Counted from the stretch's first letter, positions 21,459 through 33,867 are shown. The stretch is DNA of 64,000 nt from Stratiolaelaps scimitus (GCA_019614645.1 JABWDB010000009.1:6615501-6679500); one strand, 5' to 3'. Translations and numbers: made by a program. Notes: generated by a model not told the origin, from the letters alone.

Positions 21459-22454
21459 AACGCAATCGAGTACTCCTAATAATTGCACAGGATTTGTTTG
21501 TTGCACGTCGCGTAGCTGATCACATGGCTGAGGGACCAGGCATCAGTGATGATGTCGGTTAATGATTGCCACTTTTAGCTATAAAGAAATCGTCACTGGA
21601 TATTGGTGGGTAGTATGTCACCCCGGTTGGTGGAGACGTTGGCAATAGCAGTGTGTGCTGGCCCACAATAGCTCTGTTCCATGGCACAGTACCGTTTAAA
21701 TCCCATATATTAGCAACGAATCAATGCTCCGTTGTCGTCCAGAACGACTGAACTATGCCGTCGTTGCTCACAACCTATTGGGCAATGATTCAGTTCGACT
21801 TTATGACGAGATGAGTTATCATCAGGTGACGCTATTTTGGCATTTACACTGCACAATACTCTACCCCCGCGATCGTACTATGGCCACTTTCCGATTGGTT
21901 TGATTCGCTCGCCATTTGATCGCCCAACCTAACGTAGACGTTCGTGTATGTTACCCTCCGTAGTTCGCTACTGTATTTCTAACTCGTTCGGTGCGAGTTC
22001 TCGAGTCTTAGTTGCAGCCGTAACGGTCGACCTCCTTGCACAACTTCCTGTGGCAACGTGCAAATGTTGGCACAAAGTTGAAAAAGTGCAACTCTTGAAG
22101 TGAAAGGGGGGGGGGGGGGGCTACTCCGCTTGTGTGAGATGGTGAGGGGCAGCGACCTCGGGACAGCAGGTCATTTAATGCAGAAGGCCAAGGGTATTTG
22201 GTGCAGCAGCCCAGCAGGTCTGACGCCATTTCTCTCACTCTCATCGCCCTCGAAACGAATCTCTCTCTCTGTCTTTCTGTCTCTCTCTCTCTCCCGCGTA
22301 CTGTAAGCTGTCCTCTCCGCGCACAGTTTACGCCCTGAACGGCAATGACGCTGGCCAGAGTCCCTACGCATGGTATGCACGAATGGAGCGACCTACGTTC
22401 AAGGAACAAGGTTCGCTCAACCGCTGCGACCGCGACGGCATCCAGGGTTCTCAC

Positions 22455-22502
22455 GTAGCGTGTGTGGTACACGGCGGTTACAATGGCAACGGTGAAAGTG
22501 CA
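22455..22502 (-). CDS. Candidate 48-base exon with hydrophobic product
   Basis: On the minus strand a long T-rich tract ending CCTCTTCAG is among the best acceptors seen. It opens 16 codons, CTFTVAIVTAVYHTRY, phase 0 to phase 0, closing at a GTGAGA donor below 22455. A second frame (phase 1) is also open. It lies 330 bases downstream of the stop of the chain at 22829-23308, so it would belong to a different gene or transcript. Confidence 0.35.
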
Positions 22503-22828
22503 CTGAAGAGGAATATAGGGAAGCAAAAAAAATTGCAACGAGTGATAACGTCGAGTGGGGCGTAATGGCGAGCTTTACGCTCAGAGGCACCGAAGCTGCT
22601 TGAGGGACCAAATCCCATTCAGGGTCCTCGCGGGAATAGCGAAGGACGAAGGCAACTGCCTGGCGAGTTCCCTACGCAACGAAAAAGTGGTTATACGTTG
22701 AACCGTGCACGAGGTCACTGCCACGGCGGCCGCTTGGAAGTTATGCAAGCACAACTCCAAGTGCAAGAATAACTTCTCTCTCGCAAACTGAAAGTGATAG
22801 CGTCAGTAACCGAGGGCATATTGCATTT

Positions 22829-23006
22829 TTAGCTGGAAGATTGTACTATGATACTGTGAACTTCGGTACGTGCATACAACAGTCTTTTTCTACTGCGGTC
22901 ACGGTATTGTGCCAGGAGTTTTGATGGAGTGCGCCTAAAAGCTCCGGCATCAAGCGCCCGAACGCCGACCCTTGCGATGCATCGACGTTGCGCGTGACGA
23001 CTGTTG
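22829..23006 (-). CDS. Unknown basic protein, last exon of a two-exon chain
   Basis: On the minus strand a pyrimidine-rich acceptor ending GAATTCCAG opens a 178-base exon that enters in phase 2 and runs 58 codons to TAA at 22829-22831. The product is basic, with RRTPSKLLAQYRDRSRKRLL near the middle of its second half and a Ser-rich end. The entry phase fits the exon at 23187-23308 across a 180-base intron. No AATAAA was seen just downstream. All three minus frames are open in its first part. Family unknown. Confidence 0.45.
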
Positions 23007-23186
23007 CTGGAATTCGCGGGACGCGAGCAGCCAAAGCTTGAATCTAGCTCCCAAAAGCGACAACCCGAGATTGGAAGTGGCTGCGGATTTCGTCGAATGT
23101 GGTCAATGGTGCCCCTACAATTATACTGCACTAGGGAGTCAGTCTGCAATGTGTCAGCATGGTGCTACAACACTCCATTCCCTTAC

Positions 23187-23308
23187 CCTGAGTACCAACA
23201 TCTGTTTACTGGGTTCCCGTACACAAACCCGAAGCTGATGCTGTCTAACGGTGGCATGTCGCTTGCACGTTGGCGATAATGCGAAATACATACGTGGAAG
23301 ACTAGCTG
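23187..23308 (-). CDS. Unknown protein, upstream exon of the two-exon chain
   Basis: The acceptor TTGTTTCTTTCTCAG on the minus strand is excellent, and the exon ends at GG|GTAAGG in phase 2. It encodes 40 residues beginning QLVFHVCISHYRQRASDMPP and ending SISFGFVYGNPVNRCWYS. The join to 22829-23006 completes a Gly codon and keeps the frame to a stop. A 91-codon plus-strand frame (23004-23279) overlaps but has no good splice sites or ATG. Exons further upstream were not identified. Confidence 0.5.
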
Positions 23309-24379
23309 CTGAGAAAGAAACAAAATATTACTTGTTGCTCGGCAGCAGCGCAGAGAGTTCCTATGTGTTGTCAAAGGTTAACCAGCAATGCTAACAGTAC
23401 AATGGGAGCAGGCGCTGTTATTGTGACTCTAGCGTCAAGTTCATTGAATGAACACACGTCCCTTCAATAACTTCGGGATGATGTCGTGCATCTCGAGCGA
23501 GACGAGCCAGACCGTTGGGGGTGCTTCTCAGCAGTAGCAGTCGATACGAAAGTGTTGCACAAACGTAAACGAGGGGTGGCGGTAACTAACTCCATTGCTG
23601 ATCAAGGGCAGCATCCACCAAAGCATATCGTCTTCACATATCGCCAGAACACAGATCGATCTCGCGCGTGCAGCACGTGCAGCCGGCCGTATCTTCAACC
23701 TACCTCAGATCTGTCGAGCAGAAATTTCGGCCAGGACTGACTCCGCCCGTCGTCGCTGAAATTCGAACGTACTTTTTGCAAAATTGAAACACTCTCGTCA
23801 GTCGAACCCTTCTTCTGTGTTCCTCCGAATTTCTTGTTGTTCTTCTTCGTCTTCGTCGAAACTTTGTACTACCACTACGATGCACTTTGTATCGGGATTC
23901 GCAACGCCGATCATCGCGACATAGGGCACCGAGATATCATCTCGCGTGGCACGTGAGCGTACATTAACAATCCGATCTTTCACTTTTCCTTCGGAGTACG
24001 GTTCCCCCCGTTTGCAGCAGCATGAGGCACGTCATATGTGCCCAAGCAGCCGAAGCTGTCGAAGCTGACTACGGCAACAGCACACACACACAGAGACAGA
24101 CACGCGCACGAACACACAATTATTGGACGATGTGATTCAAGCACTATTTTCTGCCACTCTTGCTCTTCTTCATGGTTCGCCAAGCAGTCTCTACCTTCGT
24201 CAACAATCTACGTACGTAACAAATATAGCTCTGTCCGCTCCGTAAATGCAATGGCTGGACTCTTCATTGCTGTTTGCTTGTTTTGCTGAGAAGATCTATG
24301 CTCAGAATTAAATCCTCCTTCCCTTCATTGCTGACACACGGATATAAGCGTTGGCCGTTAACCTACACTCGGTTTGCAG

Positions 24380-24576
24380 GTGGATTGCGGATCACCGATG
24401 TGGAAGGCGGGGACGCGGATCCGCGATCCGAACTACTGACGATGTTGATGCAACACAAGCGATTGTTACGAGGTGTCCTCGTTACATTTCGTTACGCGCG
24501 AGCGCTAAAAACTAGAACTCGATGGGGAACTGGCGTCACAGCCTTAGTTGCCGCAGTAGTGATAGTAGATAATTAA
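24380..24576 (+). CDS. Unknown protein, terminal exon
   Basis: A clear acceptor (ACTCGGTTTGCAG) opens a plus-strand exon that enters in phase 1 and runs 64 codons to TAA at 24574-24576. It starts GLRITDVEGGDADPRSELLT, continues MLMQHKRLLR, and ends in a small hydrophobic stretch (GVTALVAAVVIV). AATAAA follows 53 bases after the stop. The combination of acceptor, stop and polyadenylation signal suggests a 3' end. No upstream exon with phase 1 exit was matched. No family recognised. Confidence 0.42.
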
Positions 24577-24628
24577 CTTGTAATAGAATATCTAGAATTA
24601 TTGTAACAATACCTGCTCTAACGGTGCT

Positions 24629-24634
24629 AATAAA
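24629..24634 (+). terminator. Polyadenylation signal AATAAA
   Basis: Canonical AATAAA in TGCTAATAAAAGAT, 53 bases after the TAA of the exon at 24380-24576. A TA-rich stretch and a GT/T-rich region follow within 80 bases, as usual for a cleavage site. In AT-rich DNA the hexamer is common, so support comes from its position. Confidence 0.4.
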
Positions 24635-25049
24635 AGATAAATATATATAGATAGCTCTTTGATTTTAGTGCGTTCAGTGGCTTGATTAATAAGGGATGTT
24701 TAGGTTGTACACTATACACTGGACGGACGTCGTCGTCCGCCGAGCAGCATGCCGCGTGAAGGGCCGGAGACCAACTGTAGCGCCTCTCGTAGTCGAGTGC
24801 GCAAGGATCTCCCGGACGCACGCTGCGATGCCGCCTTTTATAACACCCCAGCCCTTGCGGGCAATGCGGCGGCCCTCGATCGTGGCGCCCTCGGCGGATT
24901 GGCCCCGAACCCGCCGAGGAGCTACAGGATCGTGAAGCCGTGGGTCAAACGCCGGTCGCCGAGCCAACGGAAGCTGCAAGATTGTTCACCTCCTCCGAAC
25001 CTGCGTTTGCCTCGTTCACGCCCCCAAATCCCTCTGCCGCCGGCATGAC

Positions 25050-25950
25050 CACCTACAACGTGTGGTTTCACCGTGCCAGCAATGCCAAATGGCTAATTAC
25101 AACTGAAGGTAGAAACTAGGGATGACGACAAAGTTTGTTGATCACTTTGACGTGTGGCGTCGTCATGGGTGAAGGCAGAACAGCGGTCACAGACGAGTGT
25201 CGGTTTGTCAGGCGAGTGTGCCAGCTCGAATGAGTCCATGACCTGATGCGCGTTAAGGCTACAGCTGTTAATGTTACGTTAGGTTGCACGTGTGTAAGAT
25301 TGATGTTAGAGTCGATGACTTATCGCCGCTTTTAAGAACAAGGGACAATGATTTCGTGTTGAAAACCATTGCAATTGTGTATCGGTCCTAACAGAGTTCT
25401 GCATGGCCATATCAATTACTTTATATATATATATATACATTAGATTAGGCTTCACTAGAGATGTAACATGAAGTCATTATTGTGTCATATTGCTTGCCAT
25501 CTCAATCACGATCTTGCTGAGACAATAATTGAAAATTTGGAAATTTCATTTTATTCTATAGAAAGTCAAATTCATTTCATCTTGGGCCGAGATTGAAAAT
25601 TGTACCTCTCCTAAACAGAAAATTGTGGGTCACTCGCCATTTCCCGGGGCGTTATATTTTCCCCGCCGTCTTCAACTAATCCTGTCGGCCTTGATAATAT
25701 TTTTGTGCAGCAGAATAACGCCTGGCTGCTTTGTCTATAATCGTTCTATTCACCTTTCTATGTAGGCAGCAGTGTGCTTTACCAAGCGGGTTTCTTCGGC
25801 CTGCCCCTTTGGATTGCCCGTTCCTGACGGCGCTTCTGCCGGAGTGAATTGGGAAAGGGAGCTCCATACAACAAATGGCGTTCGGTGTGCAGCTGGAATA
25901 TATGAACGGTCCCTGGTCGGACATACACGTCCTCGTTTGGTCTGATGATA
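25050..25950. other. AT-rich intergenic or intronic sequence
   Basis: No supported exon. A TA run lies at 25424-25436. The stretch 25520-25600 has repeated AAAATTTGGAAATTT-type runs. No similarity to the SINE family was seen. Confidence 0.5.
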
Positions 25951-26289
25951 CTACACTGAGGTGGTGGCCAATACAACTATACGCGAGTGTTTGCGCCCTT
26001 TCTATTATCTGCTGAACAAATATCCTCGGTTCGTTTCAACTGATACATTCCACAGGACTAGAAATCAATGTTTACCCCGGTTGATATTGTGTGGCATTGT
26101 TATAGAAGCCTCCACAATTAGTAACCCATACCAGCGTATGTCCATTAGTCAAACAACCATGATAAACGTAGTCGCAATACGAGTGGAATTTGTATTGCAC
26201 ATATGTGTGGCAGATTTTCGAGAATGGTCTCTTCCTACCCACCAGAACTTCCTACCATCCCTCTTATCGAATTACCAACGAATTTCAAG

Positions 26290-26354
26290 GCGTAGTCGAA
26301 AGAATGAATGGCCACGAGCCACGGAAAAACAACACCTGGATTGAACATACAGCC
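26290..26354 (+). CDS. Candidate exon, unknown protein
   Basis: TTTCAAG and GTGAGT bound 65 bases, phase 1 in and phase 0 out, encoding VVERMNGHEPRKNNTWIEHT and one more residue. VVERMNG just after a Y-H-P stretch in the same frame recalls the end of a retroviral-type integrase core, but the spacing is wrong. A spliced host exon or a decayed element are both possible. Confidence 0.26.
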
Positions 26355-27287
26355 GTGAGTGATATTTATTAGCAATCGGATGCGGCGGTGGTAGCCCCTA
26401 ATTAGTGGTATCTACTTGAATGCGTGAAATCACTGCCCAATGAGAATTGACCTGTGCAGAGAGGGAGATTGAGGGGGCCATCTAACCTGATAGAAGGGAC
26501 AATGTTACGTTCTCTCGTATTGCTGAATTCGGATAAGCTTCCGATCGCGTTTTGCAGGGAGAGAAACGCCTCCTTCAGTATCGCGTCCTTTTTCAGGATG
26601 CTGGTTTAGCTGGTGGCGGTAACGGCAGCCACAGCCAGAGTCACCGCCGACGCCAGCAAGCAATCGCGGTGTCGCCATCCCCCATTCGGGCTGCGGGCCT
26701 CAAGACTACGCCGGAGCAGGACATTGGAGAGAGTTCGTTTGCATGACAAATGTGCTTGTCTTGTAGAGCACAAGAGGCCCGAGTGACCAATGAGAGCAAC
26801 GGCATGGAGCGGCGTATAGGACCCATGGCAAGAGCGCTCGCCTGCGTCCTGTAGGACTTGTCTCGGTCGTGCAGGCTAGAGCTGCTTTGTTCGCCTCCTC
26901 TCGTTCAAATCAGCGTGGGAGCGAGTGAACGCGAGATAGTCGACGAGTCCGTTAGGCCGAGATTGCTTGCGGCACTACTTGCATTGGCGGCAGCGTAGAC
27001 GGCAGGCAAAAGACTCCAGGGAACGGGCGGGCTTGCGCAGTTGCTTAATGAAGGCCCGCTAAACGGGGCTGAACGCAAACGGGTGACTATGTTCTCAGAG
27101 TCGGCGTGGGTCCTCATCTCAGGCACCCTGAGCTTTCGAAGTAACGTGTCCCCAATTCCCACGAAGCAAGGCCAAGTTTACCACGACAGTGGGACGTTAT
27201 GGCGCATGAGCGTATAGCCAAAGTGGCTTAACATCGCCTCTTCGAGCGTCAGCCTACACGACAAACCATTTATGTCAGAGAAAGCAT

Positions 27288-27437
27288 ATGGTTCGCTCAG
27301 TTAGTTCGCACAGGACAATTGTGACTCTTTATTCAACGCCGAGTATCAATTTGTTGCAGGGCGTGGTAACTGTAAGTTTATTCCGGGAGTGGAAAAGGAA
27401 CTTCACGCTTGACGAGTTGCCGATGAGTTCATTTTAG
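27288..27437 (+). CDS. Small open frame, 49 codons
   Basis: ATG 27288 to TAG 27435-27437. The product MVRSVSSHRTIVTLYSTPSI continues with mixed residues to FREWKRNFTLDELPMSSF and is not low-complexity. An internal ACT|GTAAGT could act as a donor (27372), giving a 28-codon start exon instead. The initiation context is weak. Unknown function. Confidence 0.22.
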   Translation: MVRSVSSHRTIVTLYSTPSINLLQGVVTVSLFREWKRNFTLDELPMSSF

Positions 27438-27953
27438 CCGATCATTTGTTAGAGCGCGGCCCTCACTCAAAGCAGTTGGCCGCCATCCCATAGAACCTCG
27501 ACGAGACTTGGATTAGCGATCTCTGGCCATGTCTATTATGAAATGACCGAAAATGATTTAGATAGCGCAAATAGACAGCAGCGCACGTCGAAATGCCATA
27601 GGTGCCTACCAAACAAGTGACTATACCAGATATGGGCCAACAGCGTATTTCATCGTTGGTATAATTCTGTGGTTCGGTTGTATCGCCTAGCGCGCCTAGT
27701 ACTATTCCAATCATCCTGAATGGGGTCCCGACTGAAGATACTAATATTGCGACAGCGATAGAAAAAGAATAGGCCCAAAGAAAACCGGCAGTTTAGGAGG
27801 AGAATCAAGTAGCGCCTTCTCCTCTTTGGTATATTGCATCGCCATGACGATGGCTGGGCCTGATTCCAGTGCCGTCTGCCAATTTCGTCGTGTGCGATAA
27901 ACGAGAAGGGGCTATCGAAGCACACTCAATTCCTATCGTCATTCTGCTCCTTC

Positions 27954-28217
27954 CTAGTACAGCCGCCAACGAGGGCTAAGGTTGTGGCCCAATGGCGAAG
28001 AACATCGACGAATCAGGCGGGGACCGAACGCTCGTCCGCAAACAACTGTGGCGCCGCATTCGAAGTTGCGACGCGTTTCGGTTTGGTATCGCGGAATGAG
28101 CAGCGGATGAGAGAGTGGCCCAAGCGAGCGCATCGCCGTGCAACAATTCGGATACGGCGCGTACCAACTTCGGGGTTCGGCGGCGAGGGGGACCACGAAG
28201 GATAGACCGAGGGTAGT
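27954..28217 (-). CDS. Unknown protein, terminal exon of a minus-strand chain
   Basis: On the minus strand the acceptor TTCTAGCAATAG opens a phase 0 exon of 87 codons ending in TAG at 27954. It encodes TTLGLSFVVPLAAEPRSWYA and onward, with five Cys and many Arg. The entry phase fits the exon at 28453-28545 (235-base intron). A second minus frame in the same place is open for 221 codons, Ser/Pro-rich, and cannot be ruled out. Family unknown. Confidence 0.35.
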   Translation of the reverse strand, partial: TTLGLSFVVPLAAEPRSWYAPYPNCCTAMRSLGPLSHPLLIPRYQTETRRNFECGATVVCGRAFGPRLIRRCSSPLGHNLSPRWRLY

Positions 28218-28452
28218 CTATTGCTAGAAGCAGCTCCGAGCAGAATGCGGTTGTAGGGGTACATGGCAGTGCGCGAGAGTCAGTCGTAGCATAGGCAGAC
28301 ATTGGGCTGGACCCGTCATTGGACGATGACGACGTCGTCGTCGAACGTAAGAACGTTGCCAGAAGCGGCGGTGGCCGCACAGACGATGCAATACACGAAG
28401 AAAATGCGATATACAGAGAGAGAGAGGGAGAGATTGGGAGAGTAGGCCTCAC

Positions 28453-28545
28453 CGAGCGAGCGGACAGAGGAAGACAACTAGCCTTGTCCTGAGCGGAAAC
28501 AGCCAGCGGTCTACGTTCAGCTTCGATGGGGGCGTTCGCCCTCGG
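28453..28545 (-). CDS. Unknown protein, upstream exon of a minus-strand chain
   Basis: A pyrimidine-rich acceptor (ending CCACTTAAG on the minus strand) and a GTGAGG donor bound exactly 31 codons, phase 0 to phase 0: PRANAPIEAERRPLAVSAQD, then KASCLPLSARS. A CT-rich tract begins right after the donor. It is contained in a longer open minus frame, so splicing is inferred only from the signals. Confidence 0.38.
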
Positions 28546-28719
28546 CTTAAGTGGAGTCCGAAACGAGCAGAGAAGTAAGACAACCAAAGAGTGGAAATCG
28601 TTTGTGTGCAAAAAAATTGGTGCCGGGAGCTGGAAAAACAAGCGGGTGAAAGAGGAGAAGAGAGGCCAGTAACTGGCCCCTGCTGTTGCCGTATAGTGGC
28701 GTTCTATGTTAGCACCAAC

Positions 28720-31200
28720 AGTCTGATTCTGGCTGACGCGGTTGCGAGATGGTTCTGATAGCGGTGGCTCGGGGGGCGAGTTTCGACGCTTGTGCGATAA
28801 AGACAGAGAGAGAGAGAGCGAGAGATGGGGGGGCCTGACGGAGCCCTGGTGGCTGGTGGCGGGAAATAGGCAGGCAAGTGATTCTCTTTCTATGTTTCTC
28901 TCGCGTCCCTAGGATGAAGAGCTAAGCAGTCAGAGGCAGCAGCAGCAATCGAGCGGCGATCGTTAGACCCTGCACTTTTTTTCTTCTGGTCGCTTTGGCT
29001 TCACGCCATGGATTGCGCGTCGTCGAGCCACAGCAGTGCTACGGATAAGAAGGGGGCTCAAAGGAAAAACAACAATGAGCCTCTTTGCTCCTTCGTTGCT
29101 GCTAGCTTAGCATGGCCGTGTCGAATCCACCGCTACTGCGACAGCTTCTTATTTATCCAAGACGCTGCTGGCCGTAGCTGAACGCGCACCCTGCCGCCTC
29201 GCTGTTAGTGTTATATAGGGTAGCAGAGTCCGGCCGAGCGGCACTGGTCCGTCGCTGCCGCCACCTTGAGGACAGGGCTGCCGGAGACGGCCTAGATGGC
29301 GATGCTAGTAGCGAGTATCCAGTCGATATCGGACATATGTTGTGCCCGGTGCCGACTTCGACGGACAAAGGAACCGAACGTCTAAGGGAAGAACAACGGC
29401 CGAGCGTTGTGGCCAAACAGCAATGGCTGAGTGGCTATTGGGATGGTGCTGCGGCTGTTGTATGGGGAAAGAGATGTTTGGGTTAAAGGACGATGCTGCC
29501 GACTCCGGACGCTGGGTCGGGCCTCGTAACGACGGACGAGCGGATAGCTAGGCGCAAATTACGAAGGCCTTCATTTGAGATCTATTGGCCTCGCCCGAAA
29601 GGAGCATCGACTTCGGCTTGGTCGTGTCAGCCGGGGCCGCCACGAAACCGATGGTCGAGCAAAGCTGATGTCGGTAGGTCGGTAGGCGCAAGCTGAGGTC
29701 TTACTGCTACCGACTGCTCTGCTGCCGCTGCTGCTGCTGCGGCTACATCCGTCGTGTGTTCCGTGTCTGCTTTCCGTTCTCACCGCTACCCTGCCTGATG
29801 TTGCTTCTTAATGTTCCCCTCCTGATTCTATGGGGAATTCGAGCTGACGACGTAAAGAGCTAGTCGCAGTGCGTAAGAACGACCCACCGGAGCTAGACAC
29901 AGCAGTCAGCCCTGATGGATCCAGCAGCGAGTCAGGGTAGTGGATGTAGTTGGTTGCAGCGCCCGGCCGCGGATAGCACAAGTCTCGATAGAAGGCGCCG
30001 GCGGAAAGGACGGATTTAGAAGACAGCACGGCGATAGCATTAGCTAGGGGATCAGTCAGTTTATTGCGTCGCGGGCCAGTCGAGTGATTTGCTCAAAGAC
30101 AGCTCTTGAACGAGTCGCCCATTTCATAAAGTAAAAAAAAAAGCAGTACCCCTCTTGGCATACGCGAATAGTGTCAAATTGAGGATTAGATGATGATTGC
30201 CCTCTGCTGTATATATTTATTTATGTTCGAAGAATATATACAGCATTCGTTGTTGCTGCTTCGGATTGCTCACGTAGTTCGCGTGTTTGATGCAATATAA
30301 CTGTACTTACATTTCGACTTCACTCGTGCTGCGACCATCAGCTCAGCAGTATGCGTCGCATTGTATACTGTATAACTCAACGGGCAGTGGGGTCACTGTC
30401 CAACCGAGCCACTGTATCATCCAAACAACTTATAAATTACGCCGATGCAATTCGATGTCCGTCTTTTGTAATGCTCTAACCATGGCTGCACTGCATTCCA
30501 TTTACGGTGCCAACGGCTCTCGTCCTCAAAGCGTCACAGACCGCGGGTCAGCAGGACGATAGTTCTCCGTAGATTATATGCAGTGTCGTAGTCTGGAAGG
30601 TGCCAGAGACCCTAAAGCTCTATGACCTGTCATACTTGAGGCTGAGGCTTCCTGTCTCATTCTTCTCTTATCTTTGTCATTTCGCTATTCTCTCGTGATA
30701 ACTAGCACGGCCCCAGTCCATTGATCAGCCAGTCCCCGGACACAGGCGTACTTGGCTCATCATGCGCGCACCCTCTCTCTCTCTCACTTTCTCTCTTTGT
30801 ACTCGAGCTGGGTCGTGTGACTGCCATCACAAGCGACTTAAGCCTCAGAAGTGGGAAACGACATGGCGGCTTAGGTGGCGGCGGAACATAAGCGCCTCAA
30901 TATCTCTCCATCTTAGTGAAGAGAAGTCGCTCCGTGGACGTCACTAATGCTACTAGCACCACTGCCGTCGAAAGCTGCGTCGGCCGGCCCCGCACGACGT
31001 AATCTTGCGGGGAAAGCGTTACTTCATGTCGCGCCTGTGTGATGGATTGCGTACGTCTATATGTCTACAGAAAATGGACTCGCTCATAACCAAGCGGCGT
31101 CAGAGACCTGGTGGTCAACTGACGCCTAACTAGTTCTTCCGCTCTCGGGTTCATTAGTGCTTCCAGTCGCTAATGAGTCGTTCTTGAGAAGGTGCATTAT
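28720..31200. other. GC-rich to mixed sequence, no supported exon
   Basis: Contains GA repeats (28803-28820), a CTG tract (29726-29742) and a G run. Frames up to 92 codons are open on both strands at 29150-29490 but lack convincing splice sites and look accidental. A TATATA-rich block lies near 30208-30240. Confidence 0.45.
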
Positions 31201-31594
31201 AGCCAAGAGGGAGAATAAGATGTGGATCCAGCGAGAAAGAGAGAGAGACAGAGAGAAAGTCATCAAAGTTTAGCATACTCGTATATATTCTTTATTGACT
31301 GCTATGGTCTTTCGGCTCTCTTAGCAGTGCGTCGTATTTCCCCTTTCAGGATATGCTGTTTCCGACAATCTCTCCTCTATTGGAGTTTCTCTCGCTCTTT
31401 CTCCTCTGCCTGTCTCTCCAGCCATTTGCGCACCGCTGTACTTTTTTCACTATCAGACTTTCTCGCGAAAACAATTCCAAGATTGCGCTGGAACATGTTC
31501 CTGGCGCTGGGTGGTGCACCATCGGATGAAGGCGTAGCCGGCGCGTGCCGTAACGTCTCTTTTTTTTTGTTTTGTTTTGCTCTTGCCAATAAAG

Positions 31595-31640
31595 AGGAAC
31601 TGAGAGAGCAAATCAGGGCAAGCGATATAAGCAAGACCTA
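31595..31640 (+). CDS. Candidate short exon after a very strong pyrimidine tract
   Basis: A run of T with interspersed G and C (31558-31583) leads to AAAG, then 46 bases to a GTGAGT donor. Two frames are open: GTERANQGKRYKQDL (phase 2 in, phase 0 out) and ELREQIRASDISKT (phase 1 in, phase 2 out). The first can be joined in phase to the micro-exon at 32420. The T-run may be a simple repeat rather than a splice signal. Confidence 0.32.
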
Positions 31641-32419
31641 GTGAGTAGGGGAAGGGCTAAAAGGAGCTGTCCTCGTTGCCTCGTCGACCAAAGACGTCTA
31701 CGAGCCGGCTGCCCTATTGAGCGCGAGTGCGGCTGACGAGAATGAGCCATCTCTTTATGATAATAATAATAATCACAATGGTCGACGGAGGGCTTCGGCG
31801 GCCTGCCGCCGCGCCGGTCAGCCGACGAATAGAGGCCGTGAGACCGCTACGGCGGACCCGCCTGCTGCCGTTGCCGACGGCAAGGCTATGAGATGTCCCC
31901 CTTTAGCGTCGAGCACAGTTGCTGCTCAGGGCGGACGATCGTATAGCGATTTGTTTTAATAGCAGGCCGTGGCACACACCAGTAAGACGGCGGCGGGGTG
32001 GTCCCAGGGGCAGCAGCACTAGACGCGGTTGGGTTCTGAGGGTTGCGGCAAGGGGTAGGGGGGGATTGGAAGCGGCTAGTTATCCCCCGTTCTTCAGTAG
32101 TCGCCTGTGACCCCATTGGGGGACCGTTGTCCGGCTCCCTCTCGGCCTAACCAGGATGGCCAGGGGTTTTACTCCCGAGAGGACCCCTAGAGCCTCTTCG
32201 TCGGAAGCGTTCGTCCGTTCGCGGTCGCATGCTCGGACACCCGGGAGTGGTAGTAGTAGTCTTATGGAGCTTGCGGCAGGAGCACCAGCCGCCATTCTTT
32301 CTCCTATCTTAGGTTTTCGTAGGCTCCCTCGTTCTCTTTTAGCTCCCCATCCTCTTCTGTGTTCTATTGTTCTGTATCCCTTCTGCTTGCTGCCGCTCTC
32401 TCTCTCTCTCGCTCTTCAG

Positions 32420-32455
32420 AGAAGCGGCGGAAGGCAGGCGAACCGTGTTGTACCA
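32420..32455 (+). CDS. Candidate 36-base micro-exon
   Basis: A CT-rich tract ending GCTCTTCAG and a CCA|GTAAGA donor bound 12 codons (RSGGRQANRVVP), phase 0 to phase 0. Other frames are also open. It could follow the exon at 31595-31640. The tract overlaps a CT microsatellite, which lowers its value as evidence. Confidence 0.27.
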
Positions 32456-33816
32456 GTAAGAAGCGCCAACAAACGGAAGAACCTCGGATAAAAGCGGGTA
32501 AGGGGTTTTTACGAGGTTGTGGCCATCGGCCGGCCGCTGACCGACTGAACGGTCAACTGTTTCTGTATCTAGGTGTGCAAGTGTGTCTGAGCATGTCCCT
32601 CGTCGGGGCGATCTCTTCCATCCTTAGCTCTTTCTTTTCTATCGTTCCTCATCTCGACTCTCCTCTATGCTTTGCCCTGCTGTCACTACTGGTACCGAAA
32701 CCACGGCATACCCCGATGGCTTCCGGAAAATATTTGCTCAACGTCGGACCCAGCGGCGGCGGCGACGGTTTCCGACGAGCAAAAGAACGATGAGAAGTCC
32801 ATTCTACGACCACGCAAATAATTCACCGGTGTGCTTTTAACAGATGATTAGCTTCCTTGGCTCTGGCGCGAAGGGCTCGGCTCTCTCTCTCTGCCTGGTT
32901 GCCTGTCTAGAAAGTGGCGACTACTATGGTAAAGGTTTTGCCGCCCTTCCAGCCTGCGTGGCTCACGGCTCAATTTGGCTGAAGCTTAAGCCATCGCCGC
33001 TACAGCCATGTGGAGCAGCGAGCAGTGCTGCTGCTGCAGCAGCTCTTATGAACCCTATGAAATCCTGCCTGCCATGTATACGTCAGCACATACGGGAGGC
33101 CACTAGCGACTCGTTGAGAAGTTGAATGTGCGCTCTCCCCGTTTTCGTTCCAGTTTCGTACTGGCTATAGTTCAGCTTTACCTCCACGAACGATACCGCC
33201 TCTGGCCTTCTCCTCCGAGCAAGCCCATGCACAGCCAAGATGGCCAATCTCATCTTCTAACAGGCCACTCGCTGCTGTTTCACTGGCGAAGCGAACCGAA
33301 CCAGCGGCTCAACGAGTCGCTCTCTCATGATTGCCCGTAAAACTGCTCTACGATGAATCGTCGACGACTGGCCGTGAACGCGAATACTTGGCTGGGCTGC
33401 CTCTGCGCCAGCAGAAGCAGCAGTAGCAACCGACGTCGGCGACCATTCGAACGCTTGCTCCGCACGAAACGCAGCTCATGGCAGACCCTCGTCGTGGTCC
33501 AGCACATGCTAGGAATGACGAAGGCGGGAGTGCGAAGCAACCTGAGGACGTTGGAAAGCGTAGCCTCCAACGTAGGAAATTGGAGCGATCAGGGTCGGTT
33601 GAGTAGTCCAAAAGCACGGTATCAGTTCGACGAGCTTGCGGCTCACATCGAGCTGATAGTTGCAAGCTATGAACGCTATAGGGTTTTTTCACATATACAA
33701 AAAAATATGTATCTACAAAGACTGCTGTCGACTACAACTAAAACTGCTAGACCATTATGATATTGTCATTAAATCGCTGGCACTCTACTCTCACCTCTTT
33801 GCTTCCGCCGCAATAG

Positions 33817-33867
33817 CGACCGTTCGAGCTGCTCTCAAGCGAGAACTTTGCTGCTAGAACAAGCTGG
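33817..33867 (+). CDS. Candidate exon, 17 codons, excellent splice sites
   Basis: The acceptor CACCTCTTTGCTTCCGCCGC followed by AATAG is one of the best in the window, and the donor is TGG|GTGAGC. The enclosed 51 bases read RPFELLSSENFAARTSW, phase 0 to phase 0. A second frame is open. A downstream open frame ending in TAG at 34319 may be the 3' end of the same gene, but it enters in phase 1, so another exon would be needed between them. Confidence 0.4.

Noticed and set aside
26190..26372. Retroviral-type integrase end (YHP, then VERMNG)
   Set aside because: About ten extra residues separate the two motifs and no catalytic D,D,E residues are visible.
27976..28641. 221-codon minus frame as a single gene
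   Set aside because: Starts and ends without signals. A spliced reading in another frame has better splice support, though neither is certain.
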